NCBI RefSeq assembly: GCF_020886775.1
Contig: NZ_AP024525.1
Coordinates: 124,001-188,000, forward strand
Direction of reading: 5' to 3'
Origin: Sinomonas cyclohexanicum
Lineage (GTDB): Bacteria > Actinomycetota > Actinomycetes > Actinomycetales > Micrococcaceae
Length of the DNA: 64,000 bases
Shown here: one piece after another, positions 42,945-51,979 of the stretch
Position numbering within the stretch: position 1 is the stretch's first letter
How the letters are laid out: each line of letters starts with the position of its first letter
Translations under genes and position numbers: made by a program
The notes under the pieces: model-generated
Seen by the model: the letters and a program-made list of their open reading frames with translations, nothing else
The model's database searches: none
What the model was told of the DNA's origin: nothing

Positions 42945-43481
42945 CTACTCGATCTCGCCGGTCACCACCATGACCGCGCGCCCGAGTGTGTGGAAGAAGA
43001 TGTTGAAGCCGAGGTACGCGGGGGACGCGTCGGGGCCGACGCCGAGGTCCTCGACATCGAGGGCGTGGACCGTGATGAAGTACCGGTGCGGGCCGTGGCC
43101 GGAGGGCGGGGCGGCACCGACGAACTGGGCCGTGCCGCCGTCGTTCTTGAGCTGGAACGCACCCGCGGGGAGCTGGTCCCCGGCGGCGGTCCCGGCTCCC
43201 TCGGGCAGCTCGGACGCGGACGCGGGGATGTTCGCGACGGCCCAGTGCCAGAATCCCGATTGGGTGGGCGCGTCCGGGTCGAAGACCGTGACGGCGTAGC
43301 TCTTGGTGCCCTCGGGCGCACCGGACCACGACAGCTGCGGGGAGACGTCCTCGCCCCCGGGGACGTCGAATGCGCCGGAGTACTGGGGTGGCGGCCACGC
43401 GCCGCCATCCGTGACCGTGGTGCTCGTGACGGTGAAGCTGGCCGTGGGCGGGATGCGGTCAAAGGGGTCGTTGCCACTCAT
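42945..43481 (-). CDS. YbhB/YbcL (PEBP-like) family protein
   Basis: 178 residues. PEBP fold motifs: GGEDVSPQLSWSGAPEGTKS, VTVFDPDAPTQSGFWHWAVANIP, GAAPPSGHGPHRYFITVHAL. DPDAP and GHGPHRY form the anion-binding pocket. Role in bacteria is not established. ATG start. Convergent with crcB2, 24 bases apart. Confidence 0.9.
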   Translation of the reverse strand: MSGNDPFDRIPPTASFTVTSTTVTDGGAWPPPQYSGAFDVPGGEDVSPQLSWSGAPEGTKSYAVTVFDPDAPTQSGFWHWAVANIPASASELPEGAGTAAGDQLPAGAFQLKNDGGTAQFVGAAPPSGHGPHRYFITVHALDVEDLGVGPDASPAYLGFNIFFHTLGRAVMVVTGEIE

Positions 43482-43496
43482 GGACCGATCCTAGGC

Positions 43497-43560
43497 CGCG
43501 AAATGGTGGGTTGTGCAGGGTCGAAGGCGGCTCGACCCTGCACAACCCACCATTTGCGGG
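43497..43560. repeat. Dispersed palindromic hairpin repeat, copy 3
   Basis: Left arm from 43501 (AAATGGTGGGTTGTGCAGGG...) pairs over 24 bases with the right arm ending CACAACCCACCATTT (43555), loop of 7. Two base pairs differ from copy 2 in a compensating way (TTGTGCAG/CTGCACAA against TTGAGCAG/CTGCTCAA). It lies between the end of the MFS pseudogene and the start of the YbhB gene. Confidence 0.9.
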
Positions 43561-43575
43561 ACGGTGGCCGGGTAC

Positions 43576-45107
43576 CTAGCCGCGCCGCAGGGCCCGGAGC
43601 ACCATGACCGCTGCGGCGACCATGAGCGCGGCCCCGATCGCGGACGTGTACACGACGCCGGAGTCGAAGGCCCGGTGCGCTGAGTCAAGGAGCGTCGAGG
43701 CGGCGTCGGCGGGGAGGGACCGCGCAGCCTCCACCGCGCCCGCGAGCGTCTCGCGCGCCCGCGCCGCCTCTGCGGCCGTCAGCTCTGCGGGGACCTGGAC
43801 CCCGGCGCGGAACGCAGCCCCGAGCACGCTCCCGAGGACTGCGGTGCCGAGGACCGCGCCGAGCTCGTAGGCGGTCTCCGAGATGGCGGAGGCCGCACCG
43901 GCCTTCGCGGGCGGGACGGCGCCGAGGATGAGGTCATTGGAGAGGGTCTCAGCGAGGCCGACGCCCGCGCCCGTCACGGCGAAGCCGGTGAGGATGGCCG
44001 CGAGGGAGCCGTCCCGCCCGAACGCGAGCACCACGGCATACCCGGCAGCGTTGAGCAGCAGGCCCGCGACGATGACGGACCCGGCCGAGAATCGCGCGGC
44101 GAGCCGCACCGCCGCGAGGCCCGCGACGATCGAGAGGGCCGTCCCGGGCAGCATGAGTAGGCCGGCCTCGAGCGGTTCCTTCCCGGCCACGAGCTGGAGG
44201 TGCTGTGCAAGGAAGTACATGAATCCCACGAGCGAGAAGATGCTCAGCAGGTTCGCGGCCAGGCCCGCGCTGAACGCCGGGCGTGCGAACAGCCGCACGT
44301 CGAGCATCGGCGGCACGCCGCGCCGGGCCCGGCCCAGCTGGCGCCTGACGAATGCTGTGCCGAGCCCCAGCCCGGCGAGGATCGCCCCGGCGGCGACTGG
44401 GCCGGCGTCGTGCGCGAGCTCCTTGATCCCCCATACGAGCGCGACGGCGGCGCCCACCACGAGCGCGATCCCCGCCGGGTCGACGGGCGACGGCGCGGGG
44501 TCGCGGGAGTCGGGCACGAGGACCGGGGCGAGGAGCAGCGCGGGGACGAGCATGGGCACGGCGACAAGGAACACGGAGCCCCACGCGTAGCGCGCAAGGC
44601 GCCGCCCACGAGCGGCCCGAGGGCCGCGCCGCCGGAGAACACGGCGGCCCAGACCGCGACGGCGAGGCGCCGCTCGCGCGCGTCCGTGAAGATGTTGCGG
44701 ATCAGGGACAGCGTGGCGGGCATGATCATCGAGCCGAACACGCCGATGAGCGCGCGGGCCGCGATGAGCTGGCCCGGGGTGGCGGCGAACGCCGCGGCGG
44801 CGGAGACGAGCGCGAAGCCCGTGGCGCCGATGAGCAGGACGCGGCGCCGGCCGATCCTGTCCCCGATCGACCCCATCGGGACCAGAAGGCCCGCCAGGAC
44901 GAGCGAGTAGACGTCCACGATCCACAGCATCTCGGTGGAGGTGGGCTGCAGCGCGAGCGAGATGGCGGGCACGGCGAAGCTCAGCACCGTGTTGTCCACG
45001 GCGATGAGCAGCACGGGGAACATGAGTGCCGTCAGCGCGAGCCAGCGGCGGGTCTTCGAGATGGTCGTGGTCCGTGGTGATGCCTGGACCTGGGCGGCCT
45101 GGTTCAT
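43576..45107 (-). pseudogene. DHA2-type MFS drug exporter, frameshifted
   Basis: The N-terminal part (ATG 45107, CAAGGAGCCC upstream) reads to about 44600 in one frame (TALMFPVLLIAVDNTVLSFA, GSIGDRIGRRRVLLIG, GPLVGGAL) and the rest, from YAWGSVFLVAVPML to the stop at 43576, in another. Total length is 1532 bases, two more than a multiple of three. Adding one base near 44598 (AAGG to AAGGG on the + strand) restores GPLVGGALARYAWGS, as in normal DHA2 exporters with 14 helices. This is either a real 1-base deletion or a sequencing error. A TetR gene diverges from it. Confidence 0.8.
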
Positions 45108-45140
45108 CGGGGGCTCCTTGAGGCGGGAATGCCATAACTG

Positions 45141-45181
45141 TACCGTCTGGACGGTATTGGTACAACACGGTCCAGGCGGTA
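45141..45181. promoter_or_regulatory. Twin TetR operators between the MFS and TetR genes
   Basis: TACCGTCTGGACGGTA (45141-45156) is a palindrome with a 2-base centre; CACGGTCCAGGCGGTA (45166-45181) is a near copy in reverse orientation. Their centres are 25 bases apart. They lie between the divergent start codons (45107 and 45192). Confidence 0.75.
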
Positions 45182-45191
45182 CTGTGTCCCT

Positions 45192-45731
45192 ATGCCAAGA
45201 CCCCCCAAGGCTCGCGCGGCGATCCTGGACGCCTACCGCGATCTCCTCGTCTCCGACGGCGAGCGGGCGGCGACCATGGACGCCGTCGCCGCGGCCGCCG
45301 GCGTGTCCAAGGGCGGGCTGCTGTACCACTTCAAGAGCAAGGACGCGCTCGCGGACGGGCTGCTCGAGTGGCTCCGCGAGGCCGCCGCGGAGGACCGGGC
45401 GCGCATGGCCGCCGCCGAGGAGGGGCCGTCGCGCTACTTCGTGCGCACGTCGGTGAGCACGGGATCGGACATGGACCTGCTCTTCGTCGCGGCCGTACGG
45501 CTCGCGCAGGCCGGCTCCGCCGCGGCCCTGGCCGCTCTCGAGGAGCTCGACGCGGCCTGGCTCGACATCATCCGGCGCGAGGTCCCGGACCCGGCCGCGT
45601 CCGCCGCGATCATGCTCATCGGGGAGGGGCTCTACCACTATTCGTCGCTCGCCGGCACGTGGCCGGAGGCGGCGTTCGGGACGGGGGTGGACGGGCTGCT
45701 CGGCGTCGTGGACAGGCTGCGGGACGCGTAG
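45192..45731 (+). CDS. TetR-family repressor
   Basis: 179 residues. DNA-binding helix-turn-helix in residues about 10-55 (GERAATMDAVAAAAGVSKGGLLYHFKSKDALADGL). The ligand domain is Ala-rich. It probably represses the divergent MFS exporter through the twin operators. The ATG at 45192 follows the second operator, so self-repression is likely. Intact even though the exporter is frameshifted. Confidence 0.88.
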   Translation: MPRPPKARAAILDAYRDLLVSDGERAATMDAVAAAAGVSKGGLLYHFKSKDALADGLLEWLREAAAEDRARMAAAEEGPSRYFVRTSVSTGSDMDLLFVAAVRLAQAGSAAALAALEELDAAWLDIIRREVPDPAASAAIMLIGEGLYHYSSLAGTWPEAAFGTGVDGLLGVVDRLRDA

Positions 45732-45810
45732 GACGCCGCGCACGACGGCGCGTGCTCGCCGAGGCGGCGCCGAGCGGTCGGGGGCGATCCCGTGCCGCTC
45801 CCATCCACAG

Positions 45811-45823
45811 TGCATTTAATGCA
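45811..45823. promoter_or_regulatory. Palindrome before the GntR gene
   Basis: TGCATTTAATGCA is a perfect 13-base palindrome 40 bases upstream of the GntR start; TACAAT at about 45849 is a possible -10. The half site AATGCA recurs at 46568-46595 before the dioxygenase gene, which suggests one regulator for both. Confidence 0.5.
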
Positions 45824-45861
45824 TCGTTATATTGAATCTCTAGCTTGGTACAATTTGCGGC

Positions 45862-46551
45862 ATGGCCAAGAAGACCGACGCCGAGACCCTCTCGAAGCAC
45901 CTCCACGATGCGCTGCGCCGTGACATCCTGGCCGGGCGCTGGAGCCCGGGAGCGAAGCTGCAGCTCACCGCCCTGTCGCAGCACTACGAGACAAGCAGCA
46001 CCGTGGTTCGCGAGGCGCTCACGCGGCTCGTGGGGGACCGGCTCGTGCAGCTGCGCCCGAACCGCGGATTCTTCGTCCCCGAACTCTCGCTGTCCGAGCT
46101 CGAGGACATCACCGAGATGCGCTGCGTCAACGAGGAGCTTGCGGCGCGGCTCGCGATCGAGCGCGGCACCCTGGACTGGGAGTCCGAGCTCATCGCCGCC
46201 CACCACACCCTCGCGCGGACCCAGCGCCGCGACACCGTAGACCCGGACATCCACACCGAGGCCTGGAACGAGGCGCATCAGGCGTTCCACGCGAAGCTCG
46301 TCGAGGCGTGCGGGGTCCCGGTGCTGATCGACCTCACGTCGGTGCTCTCCGACCTCAGCCAACTCTACGGCCGCTGGGCAGGCGTCGCCACGCGCAACGC
46401 GGACCGCGATGTCGAGCAGGAGCACCGCGACATCCTCGCGGCCGCCCTGGCCCGGGATCCGCGACTCACGGCCGCGCTCCTGCGCGCGCACTACCAGACC
46501 ACCATGGCGGCGATCCGCAGCGCGGGGGAGGTCGGCCTCAGGGTCGGTTAG
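45862..46551 (+). CDS. GntR-family regulator (FadR subgroup)
   Basis: 229 residues. N-terminal winged helix (LHDALRRDILAGRWSPGAKLQL, SSTVVREALTRLVGDRLVQLRPNRGFFV) and C-terminal all-helical FCD domain with metal-binding His residues (WNEAHQAFHAKLV, QEHRDILAAALARD, RAHYQTTM). It probably controls the catabolic island downstream and binds an acid intermediate. ATG at 45862. Confidence 0.9.
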   Translation: MAKKTDAETLSKHLHDALRRDILAGRWSPGAKLQLTALSQHYETSSTVVREALTRLVGDRLVQLRPNRGFFVPELSLSELEDITEMRCVNEELAARLAIERGTLDWESELIAAHHTLARTQRRDTVDPDIHTEAWNEAHQAFHAKLVEACGVPVLIDLTSVLSDLSQLYGRWAGVATRNADRDVEQEHRDILAAALARDPRLTAALLRAHYQTTMAAIRSAGEVGLRVG

Positions 46552-46567
46552 GTCCCGGCAGCAGCTA

Positions 46568-46595
46568 TTTTGCACTATCACTGGATAATGCAAAA
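46568..46595. promoter_or_regulatory. Inverted repeat before the extradiol dioxygenase gene
   Basis: TTTTGCA (46568-46574) and TGCAAAA (46589-46595) flank CTATCACTGGATAA. It lies about 60 bases upstream of the dioxygenase start, in AT-rich DNA, and shares TGCA half sites with the palindrome at 45811. A GntR operator is likely. Confidence 0.5.
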
Positions 46596-46651
46596 TCTTT
46601 GGGATAGTGTGTTCCTCAGAACGCCGATGACGGCCGAGCGAAGGAGCGCGC

Positions 46652-47530
46652 ATGTCCTGGGGACTGATCAGCGAGATGGGCCACGTGGCCATCCAGACCA
46701 CGGCCCTGGCCGCATCGGTGGCCGACGCCACTGAGCTGCTGGGCCTCAGGGTCACCGAGCGCACCTCTGACGGCAGCGTCTACCTGGCCGCGAACGCCGT
46801 GCACCACGAGCTCGTCTACGTCGAGTCGAGCCGCAACGGCATCCACGCCCTGGGCCTGATCGCCCGCAACGGCGACGCCCTCGCCGAGGTCCGCCGCCGG
46901 GTCGAGGCCGAGAACCTGCCGGTCCTCTCCGAGCGCCCGATCAGCGCCGGCGTCGCGGACGGCTTCGCGTTCGTGGGCCCCGAGGGCTGGATCTTCGAGG
47001 TCTACACCGGCATGCAGAAGTCGGATCCGGGCGCGCTCTCGTTCGGGCCCGACCGCTACGGGCACATCAACTTCCACCCGCAGGACGTCACGGGGATGAT
47101 GAAGTTCCTCTCGCGCGTGTTCGACTTCCGCCTCTCCGACGTGATCGGGGACGACTTCGCGTACTTCATGCGGTGCAACCCTGACCACCACGGGATCGCG
47201 CTCATCAAGGGCCGCGGCACCTTCCACCACCACGCGTGGCACACCCAGTCGGTCGGGGACCTCGCGAAGCTCGGCGACCGCCTCAACCGCAAGGGCCGCG
47301 AGCTCATCTGGGGCCCGGTCCGCCACGGCGCGGGCCACAACATCGCCGCGTACTACGTCGAGTCCTCGGGCGCCGTCGTCGAGCTCTACACGGACCTCGA
47401 GCAGATCTACGACAACGACCGAGAGCCCGTCATCTGGGGCCAGGACGACAACTGGTACAACATGTGGTCCGACCGGCGCCCCGACGACTTCCGCACGTTC
47501 GGGATCCCGCCGGTCGACCACCGCTTCTGA
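46652..47530 (+). CDS. Type I extradiol (catechol 2,3-) dioxygenase
   Basis: 292 residues, two VOC modules. Iron ligands are read as His in RYGHINFHP, His in FHHHAWHTQ and Glu in VVELYTDLEQ; HHHAWHT and AAYYVESSGAVVELY are family motifs. It cleaves a catechol ring beside the hydroxyls. It lies right after the GntR gene and before a FAH hydrolase. SD GAAGGAG before the ATG. Its natural substrate cannot be read from the sequence. Confidence 0.9.
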   Translation: MSWGLISEMGHVAIQTTALAASVADATELLGLRVTERTSDGSVYLAANAVHHELVYVESSRNGIHALGLIARNGDALAEVRRRVEAENLPVLSERPISAGVADGFAFVGPEGWIFEVYTGMQKSDPGALSFGPDRYGHINFHPQDVTGMMKFLSRVFDFRLSDVIGDDFAYFMRCNPDHHGIALIKGRGTFHHHAWHTQSVGDLAKLGDRLNRKGRELIWGPVRHGAGHNIAAYYVESSGAVVELYTDLEQIYDNDREPVIWGQDDNWYNMWSDRRPDDFRTFGIPPVDHRF

Positions 47531-47655
47531 CCGCGCGCTTCTGACCCGCGCTCCCGGCCGCACACGCACGACGGCGCCGCCGCACCGCCCGCTGACACGT
47601 CCCGCCCGCTGATGCGCACAGCTCACTGACACTCACCTCCCACGAAAGGCTTCCC

Positions 47656-48510
47656 ATGAACTACGTCTCCTTCACGACCCCCGACGGCGCCGCGACCTGG
47701 GGCGTTGCCCTCGACGGCCGCGTCCACGACCTCGGCCCGACCGGCGCGAACGTCGCCGAGACCCTCAAGGACCTCGTCGCGGACGGCCGCTTCGGCACGC
47801 TCGCCGAGGAGCAGGTACGCGAGGCCCCGGCGTTCGACGAGGCCGACGTCGCCCTCCTGCCGCCGATCACCGAGCCCGGCAAGGTCCTGTGCATCGGCGT
47901 GAACTACGTGAGCCACCAGCAGGAGACCGGCAGGACGAACCAGAAGGCCCCGACGGTCTTCATCCGCTTCGCCGACTCCCAGATGGGCCACAACGCCCCG
48001 GCGCTCATGCCCACCTCGACCACCCAGTATGACTACGAGGGCGAGATGGCCCTCGTCATCGCCAAGGACGCCTATCGCGTCAGCGCCGACGACGCGTGGG
48101 GCTACGTGGCCGGGTACGCCGCCTACAACGACTTCTCGGTGCGAGACTGGCAGCTCGCCGCGACCCAGTGGACCCCGGGCAAGAATTTCCCGGGGACGGG
48201 CGCGTTCGGCCCCTACCTCGTCCCCGCAGCGGACCTCGGAAGCGTCGACGAGCTCAAGCTCGAGACCCGCGTCAACGGCGAGGTCCGCCAGAGCGCGTCA
48301 GTCGCGGACCTGTACTTCTCGATCCCGCAGATCATCGAGTACCTCACCGCATGGACCAAGCTCTCCGCGGGGGACGTTGTCGTCACGGGGACACCGGGCG
48401 GTGTGGGCCTGTTCATGGAGCCCAAGGGCTTCCTGTCTCCCGGTGACGTCGTCGAGGTCGAGATCACCCGCCTCGGCACGCTCACCAACACCGTGGCCCT
48501 GGACGCCTGA
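47656..48510 (+). CDS. Fumarylacetoacetate hydrolase-family protein
   Basis: 284 residues. Metal-binding core seen in KVLCIGVNYVSHQQET, FIRFADSQMG, DYEGEMALVIAKDA, YAAYNDFSVRDWQ, GDVVVTGTPGGVGLF. Such proteins hydrolyse, hydrate or isomerise the ring-cleavage product of aromatic pathways. A 125-base gap before it contains two small direct repeats (CTTCTGACC at 47525 and 47538, and CCCGCCCGCTGA near 47590 and 47605) and one 10-mer motif. Start ATG with GAAAGG upstream. Confidence 0.9.
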   Translation: MNYVSFTTPDGAATWGVALDGRVHDLGPTGANVAETLKDLVADGRFGTLAEEQVREAPAFDEADVALLPPITEPGKVLCIGVNYVSHQQETGRTNQKAPTVFIRFADSQMGHNAPALMPTSTTQYDYEGEMALVIAKDAYRVSADDAWGYVAGYAAYNDFSVRDWQLAATQWTPGKNFPGTGAFGPYLVPAADLGSVDELKLETRVNGEVRQSASVADLYFSIPQIIEYLTAWTKLSAGDVVVTGTPGGVGLFMEPKGFLSPGDVVEVEITRLGTLTNTVALDA

Positions 48511-48515
48511 GTGCC

Positions 48516-50258
48516 ATGAGCGAGCCAGCCACCCCGGGACGCGCCGAGGAGCGCGTGGAAGCCGACGTCGTCGTGCTAGGCGCCGGCCCCACCGGGCTCA
48601 CCGCCGCGTGCCTCATGGCCGACGCCGGACTGACCGTCGCGGTCGTCGAGCAGCACCCCGGCACCGGCGACGAGCCCCGCGCCATCAGCGTCACGGACGA
48701 GTCGCTGCGCATCATGCAGCAGCTCGGCGTCCTGCGCGAGCTGGCCTCCGAGACGCTCCTGGACACGGGCGCGCGCTACACGGGTCGACGCGGGCAGGTG
48801 CTCGCCGAGGTCCGGCCGCCGCGTCAGCGCCTCGGCCAGCCTGGCAAGAGCCAGTTCGACCAGCCCGTCATGGAGGGCCTCCTCTGGAAGGCCGCGGCCG
48901 CCCGCCCCGGGATCGTGATGCATTTCGGCACCGAGGCGACGGGCCTGGCGCAGTCCGCCAGCGGCGTCCAGCTCGAGGCCGTGCGTCGCGGGCCGCGCAG
49001 CGAGGGCTTCCGCGGAGACCTTGCCCAGGACGCCGCGTTCGCCGCGGAGTCCGCCGCCGGGGGAGGTGACGTGGTCCACGTGGGCGGCGGCGCGCCGTCG
49101 TCGGAGGGGACCGCTGCGGACGACGCCGCGTCCTCGCCCACGGCGGTGACGTTCCGGGCACAGTGGCTCGTCGCCTGCGACGGCGGGCGCAGCTTCGCAC
49201 GGAAGGCGCTCGGGATCGGGCTCGAGGGGTCGACCCAGGTCGAGAAGTGGATCGTCGTCGACCTGCTCGACGCGGGCGAGGGCGAGCCGTACGCATCGTT
49301 CCACTGCAACGGTCGGCGGCCGGTTGTCGTCGTGCCCGGCGTCCACGGGCGGCGCCGGTACGAGTTCATGCTGCACCCGGGCGAGGACGAGGCCGCCATG
49401 CTCTCGGCCGAGTCGATCCGCGCACTCGTGGGAGAGCACCAGGACGTCGGCCGGCTCCGGGTGCGGCGCGCGGCCGTGTACACGGCGCAGCAGCGGCTCG
49501 CGGCACGGTGGCGCGACGGGCGCGTGCTCCTCGCGGGCGACGCCGCGCACCTCATGCCGCCGTTCGCCGGCCAGGGCCTCAACGCCGGGCTCCGCGACGC
49601 CGCCGCGGCCGCGTGGCGCGTGGCCGAGGCCGTGCACGGGCGCGCGGGGGAGGCGCTGCTCGACTCCTACGAGAGCGAGCGCAAGCCCCACGCGGGAGAG
49701 ATGGTGCGGCTGTCGAAGCGGATTGGGTCGATCGTCATGAGCACCAACCCGCTCGTGTGCGCGGTACGCGACGCGGTGATCCCCGCGCTCGGGATCGTGC
49801 CGAGCGTCAAGACCTGGCTCACGACGATGAAGTTCCTGCGGCAGCCGCGGTACCACGAGGGGCTCGGGGTCCCCGTGGCGCCGGCGGTTCCGGCGCCTGC
49901 CGCGGACCTGCTCGGGCGGGCGCTGCCGCAGCCGGACGTGGTGCCGGCGGAGGGCGGCGCGGTCGTGAAACTCGACTCCGTGCTCGGGCGGGGCTTCGCG
50001 TGGATCGCCGTGACCGGGCCGGGGCAGCTGTCAGTGACGCGCCCGGGGCAGGCGCCTGTCGCGGTGCGCACGGTGGCCGGCGCAGTTGACGCCGCTGTGC
50101 TCGACGCCGCCGGCGGCCACGAGCTCCTCATCCGGCCCGACCGGTATATCGCCGCCGTCGTGGCGCCCGGTGGACGCGCGGGCGTCTATGGGGCGCTCGC
50201 GGACGCGCTGCCAGGGATGGCGGAGCACTTCGCCGTGGCCGCGGCGGCAGTGCGGTAG
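48516..50258 (+). CDS. FAD-dependent aromatic monooxygenase (MhpA/PheA-like)
   Basis: 580 residues. FAD motifs: VVVLGAGPTGLTAACLMADAG (in part), DG motif in VACDGGRSFARKALGI, and RVLLAGDAAHLMPPFAGQGL. The fold is that of class A flavoprotein hydroxylases such as 3-(3-hydroxyphenyl)propionate hydroxylase, with a C-terminal thioredoxin-like domain (residues about 460-580). Residues about 165-210 are a Gly/Ala/Ser-rich insertion unlike relatives. ATG 5 bases after the FAH stop. Hydroxylates a phenol using NAD(P)H. Confidence 0.9.
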   Translation: MSEPATPGRAEERVEADVVVLGAGPTGLTAACLMADAGLTVAVVEQHPGTGDEPRAISVTDESLRIMQQLGVLRELASETLLDTGARYTGRRGQVLAEVRPPRQRLGQPGKSQFDQPVMEGLLWKAAAARPGIVMHFGTEATGLAQSASGVQLEAVRRGPRSEGFRGDLAQDAAFAAESAAGGGDVVHVGGGAPSSEGTAADDAASSPTAVTFRAQWLVACDGGRSFARKALGIGLEGSTQVEKWIVVDLLDAGEGEPYASFHCNGRRPVVVVPGVHGRRRYEFMLHPGEDEAAMLSAESIRALVGEHQDVGRLRVRRAAVYTAQQRLAARWRDGRVLLAGDAAHLMPPFAGQGLNAGLRDAAAAAWRVAEAVHGRAGEALLDSYESERKPHAGEMVRLSKRIGSIVMSTNPLVCAVRDAVIPALGIVPSVKTWLTTMKFLRQPRYHEGLGVPVAPAVPAPAADLLGRALPQPDVVPAEGGAVVKLDSVLGRGFAWIAVTGPGQLSVTRPGQAPVAVRTVAGAVDAAVLDAAGGHELLIRPDRYIAAVVAPGGRAGVYGALADALPGMAEHFAVAAAAVR

Positions 50259-50276
50259 CCGGGCGCAGGCAGCGGA

Positions 50277-50308
50277 GCGCGCGACGGCGGGCGGCCGCCG
50301 TCGCGCGC
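50277..50308. terminator. Terminator between convergent monooxygenase and aldehyde dehydrogenase genes
   Basis: GCGCGCGACGGCGG (50277-50290) pairs with CCGCCGTCGCGCGC (50295-50308), 14 bases perfect, loop GCGG. Both genes end within 20 bases on each side. Confidence 0.85.
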
Positions 50309-50315
50309 GGTGTCG

Positions 50316-51806
50316 TCAGGCGAGCCGGACGGTCACCGTCTTCAGCTCCGTGTACGCCTCGATGCCCTCGCGGCCGTTCTCCCGGCCCCAGCCGGACATC
50401 CTGAATCCGCCGAACGGCAGGCTCGCGTCCATGCCCGCGGGGGTGTTGACGCGGACGTTCCCGGCCTTGACGCGCTCGGCGAAGAGCAGCGCCCGGCTCA
50501 GGTCCCGGGTCCACACGATCGAGTTGAGCCCATAGTCGGAGTCGTTGGCGCGGGCCACGACGTCCTCGATCGTGTCCTCGTCGGAGAACGTCTGCACCAC
50601 GAGGACCGGGCCGAAGATCTCCTCGCGCACCACGGAGAGGGATGGCGAGTCGGTGCGGAGCACGGTCGGGCGCACAAAGAAGCCCGCGCCGTCGGCCGCG
50701 GCGCCGCCCGTGACGAGCTCGGCACCGTCCGCGAGCCCCTCGCGGACGTACCCGAGGACGCGCTCGCGCTGGGCCTCGGAGATGAGCGGACCGAGCTGGG
50801 TGCCTTCGGCAGTGCCGGCACCGATCCGCAGGCCCTCCGCGATCCGCGCGATCCCGGCCACGACGTCATCCGCGACCTTCTCGTGCACGTACAGTCGCGA
50901 ACCCGCGGCGCACACCTGGCCCGCGTTGGCGAAGATGGCCTGCGCGGCGCCGGGAACCGCCTGGGCGAGGTCGGCGTCGTCGAAGATGACCACGGGGGAC
51001 TTGCCGCCGAGCTCCAGGCTGATCCGCGTGAGGCTGTGCGAGACGGTGCGGAGCAGGTGCTGGCCCACGGCGGTCGAGCCGGTGAAGGAGATCTTGTCCA
51101 CGAGCGGGTGCTCGGCCAGGGCCTGCCCGGCAACGGGCCCGAGGCCCTGGACCACGTTGAGCACGCCCGCCGGGATCCCCGCCTCCAGCGCGAGCTCGGC
51201 GAGCCGCACCGCCGTCAGCGGCGTGAGCTCGGCCGGCTTGAGCACGGCCGTGCAGCCCGCCGCGAGCGCCGGGGCCACCTTGGACAGCGCAAGCGTGAAC
51301 GGCACGTTCCACGGCACGATCAGGCCGGCGACGCCGAGCGGCTGGCGCAGCGTGTAGGCGTGCCACGTGCCGGGCAGGGACACGTCGCGGGTCTCGCCGT
51401 TCAGCTTGGTGGCCCAGCCGGCCTGGTACCGGAGGATCTCGATGCCCTGGCGGATCTCGAAGTCCCGGGCGATCGCGAGCGGCTTGCCGCAGTTGAGCGA
51501 CTCGAGGAGCGCGAGCTCGTCGAGGTTCTGCTCGAGCAGGTCCGCGAGGCGGTGCAGCCGCGCCGCGCGGGCGGCGGGCGCGAGGCGGGACCAGCGGCCG
51601 TCGTCGAACGCGGCGCGGGCCGCCCGTACCGCGCGGTCGACATCCTCGGCGGATGCGAGCGTCGTCTCTGCCAGTGCCTTGCCCGTCGAGGGGTCGACGA
51701 CGGTGAAGTCGCCGCCCCTGCCGACCGTGAACTCGCCGTCGATGAACAGGCGCAGGGGCGCGTCGAGCAGCGCGGGGCGGGCGGTGTCAGTAGCGGTGGC
51801 AGTCAT
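50316..51806 (-). CDS. Aldehyde dehydrogenase
   Basis: 496 residues. Catalytic Cys in FANAGQVCAAGSRLYV, Glu in LELGGKSPVV, Asn in VPWNVPFTLAL, cofactor-binding GFTGSTAVGQ-like strand (SFTGSTAVGQHLL), and EIFGPVLVV. NAD(P)-dependent oxidation of an aldehyde to an acid. The start at 51806 is chosen for GAAGAGG upstream; an in-frame codon at 51827 is weaker. Transcribed away from the ABC importer. Probable role: side-chain or ring-cleavage aldehyde oxidation. Confidence 0.92.
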   Translation of the reverse strand: MTATATDTARPALLDAPLRLFIDGEFTVGRGGDFTVVDPSTGKALAETTLASAEDVDRAVRAARAAFDDGRWSRLAPAARAARLHRLADLLEQNLDELALLESLNCGKPLAIARDFEIRQGIEILRYQAGWATKLNGETRDVSLPGTWHAYTLRQPLGVAGLIVPWNVPFTLALSKVAPALAAGCTAVLKPAELTPLTAVRLAELALEAGIPAGVLNVVQGLGPVAGQALAEHPLVDKISFTGSTAVGQHLLRTVSHSLTRISLELGGKSPVVIFDDADLAQAVPGAAQAIFANAGQVCAAGSRLYVHEKVADDVVAGIARIAEGLRIGAGTAEGTQLGPLISEAQRERVLGYVREGLADGAELVTGGAAADGAGFFVRPTVLRTDSPSLSVVREEIFGPVLVVQTFSDEDTIEDVVARANDSDYGLNSIVWTRDLSRALLFAERVKAGNVRVNTPAGMDASLPFGGFRMSGWGRENGREGIEAYTELKTVTVRLA

Positions 51807-51979
51807 GGGACCTCTTCCTCGAGACATGTGACTCTTGCAACATCATCGTAGCGAAGATACATTGCTAATAGAGAAATACATTCTTAAGCGGATGATGCAC
51901 ATGGTCCGCAGAGAACCCGGGTTCCGCCCTTCCCAGCACCCGATGCGGCAACGCCGCCGAATCACGCAGGAGACACCAC
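51807..51979. promoter_or_regulatory. Divergent promoter region, aldehyde dehydrogenase and ABC importer
   Basis: 173 bases. An AT-rich core at 51850-51890 (repeat ATACATTGC at 51857 and ATACATTC at 51877) differs sharply from the GC-rich flanks. TGCAACATCATC and GATGATGCA form a loose inverted repeat around it. Promoters for both directions must lie here. Confidence 0.5.

Noticed and set aside
43576-45107. Programmed ribosomal frameshift in the MFS gene
   Set aside because: No slippery heptamer or downstream stem was found near 44600. A single base loss explains the data better.
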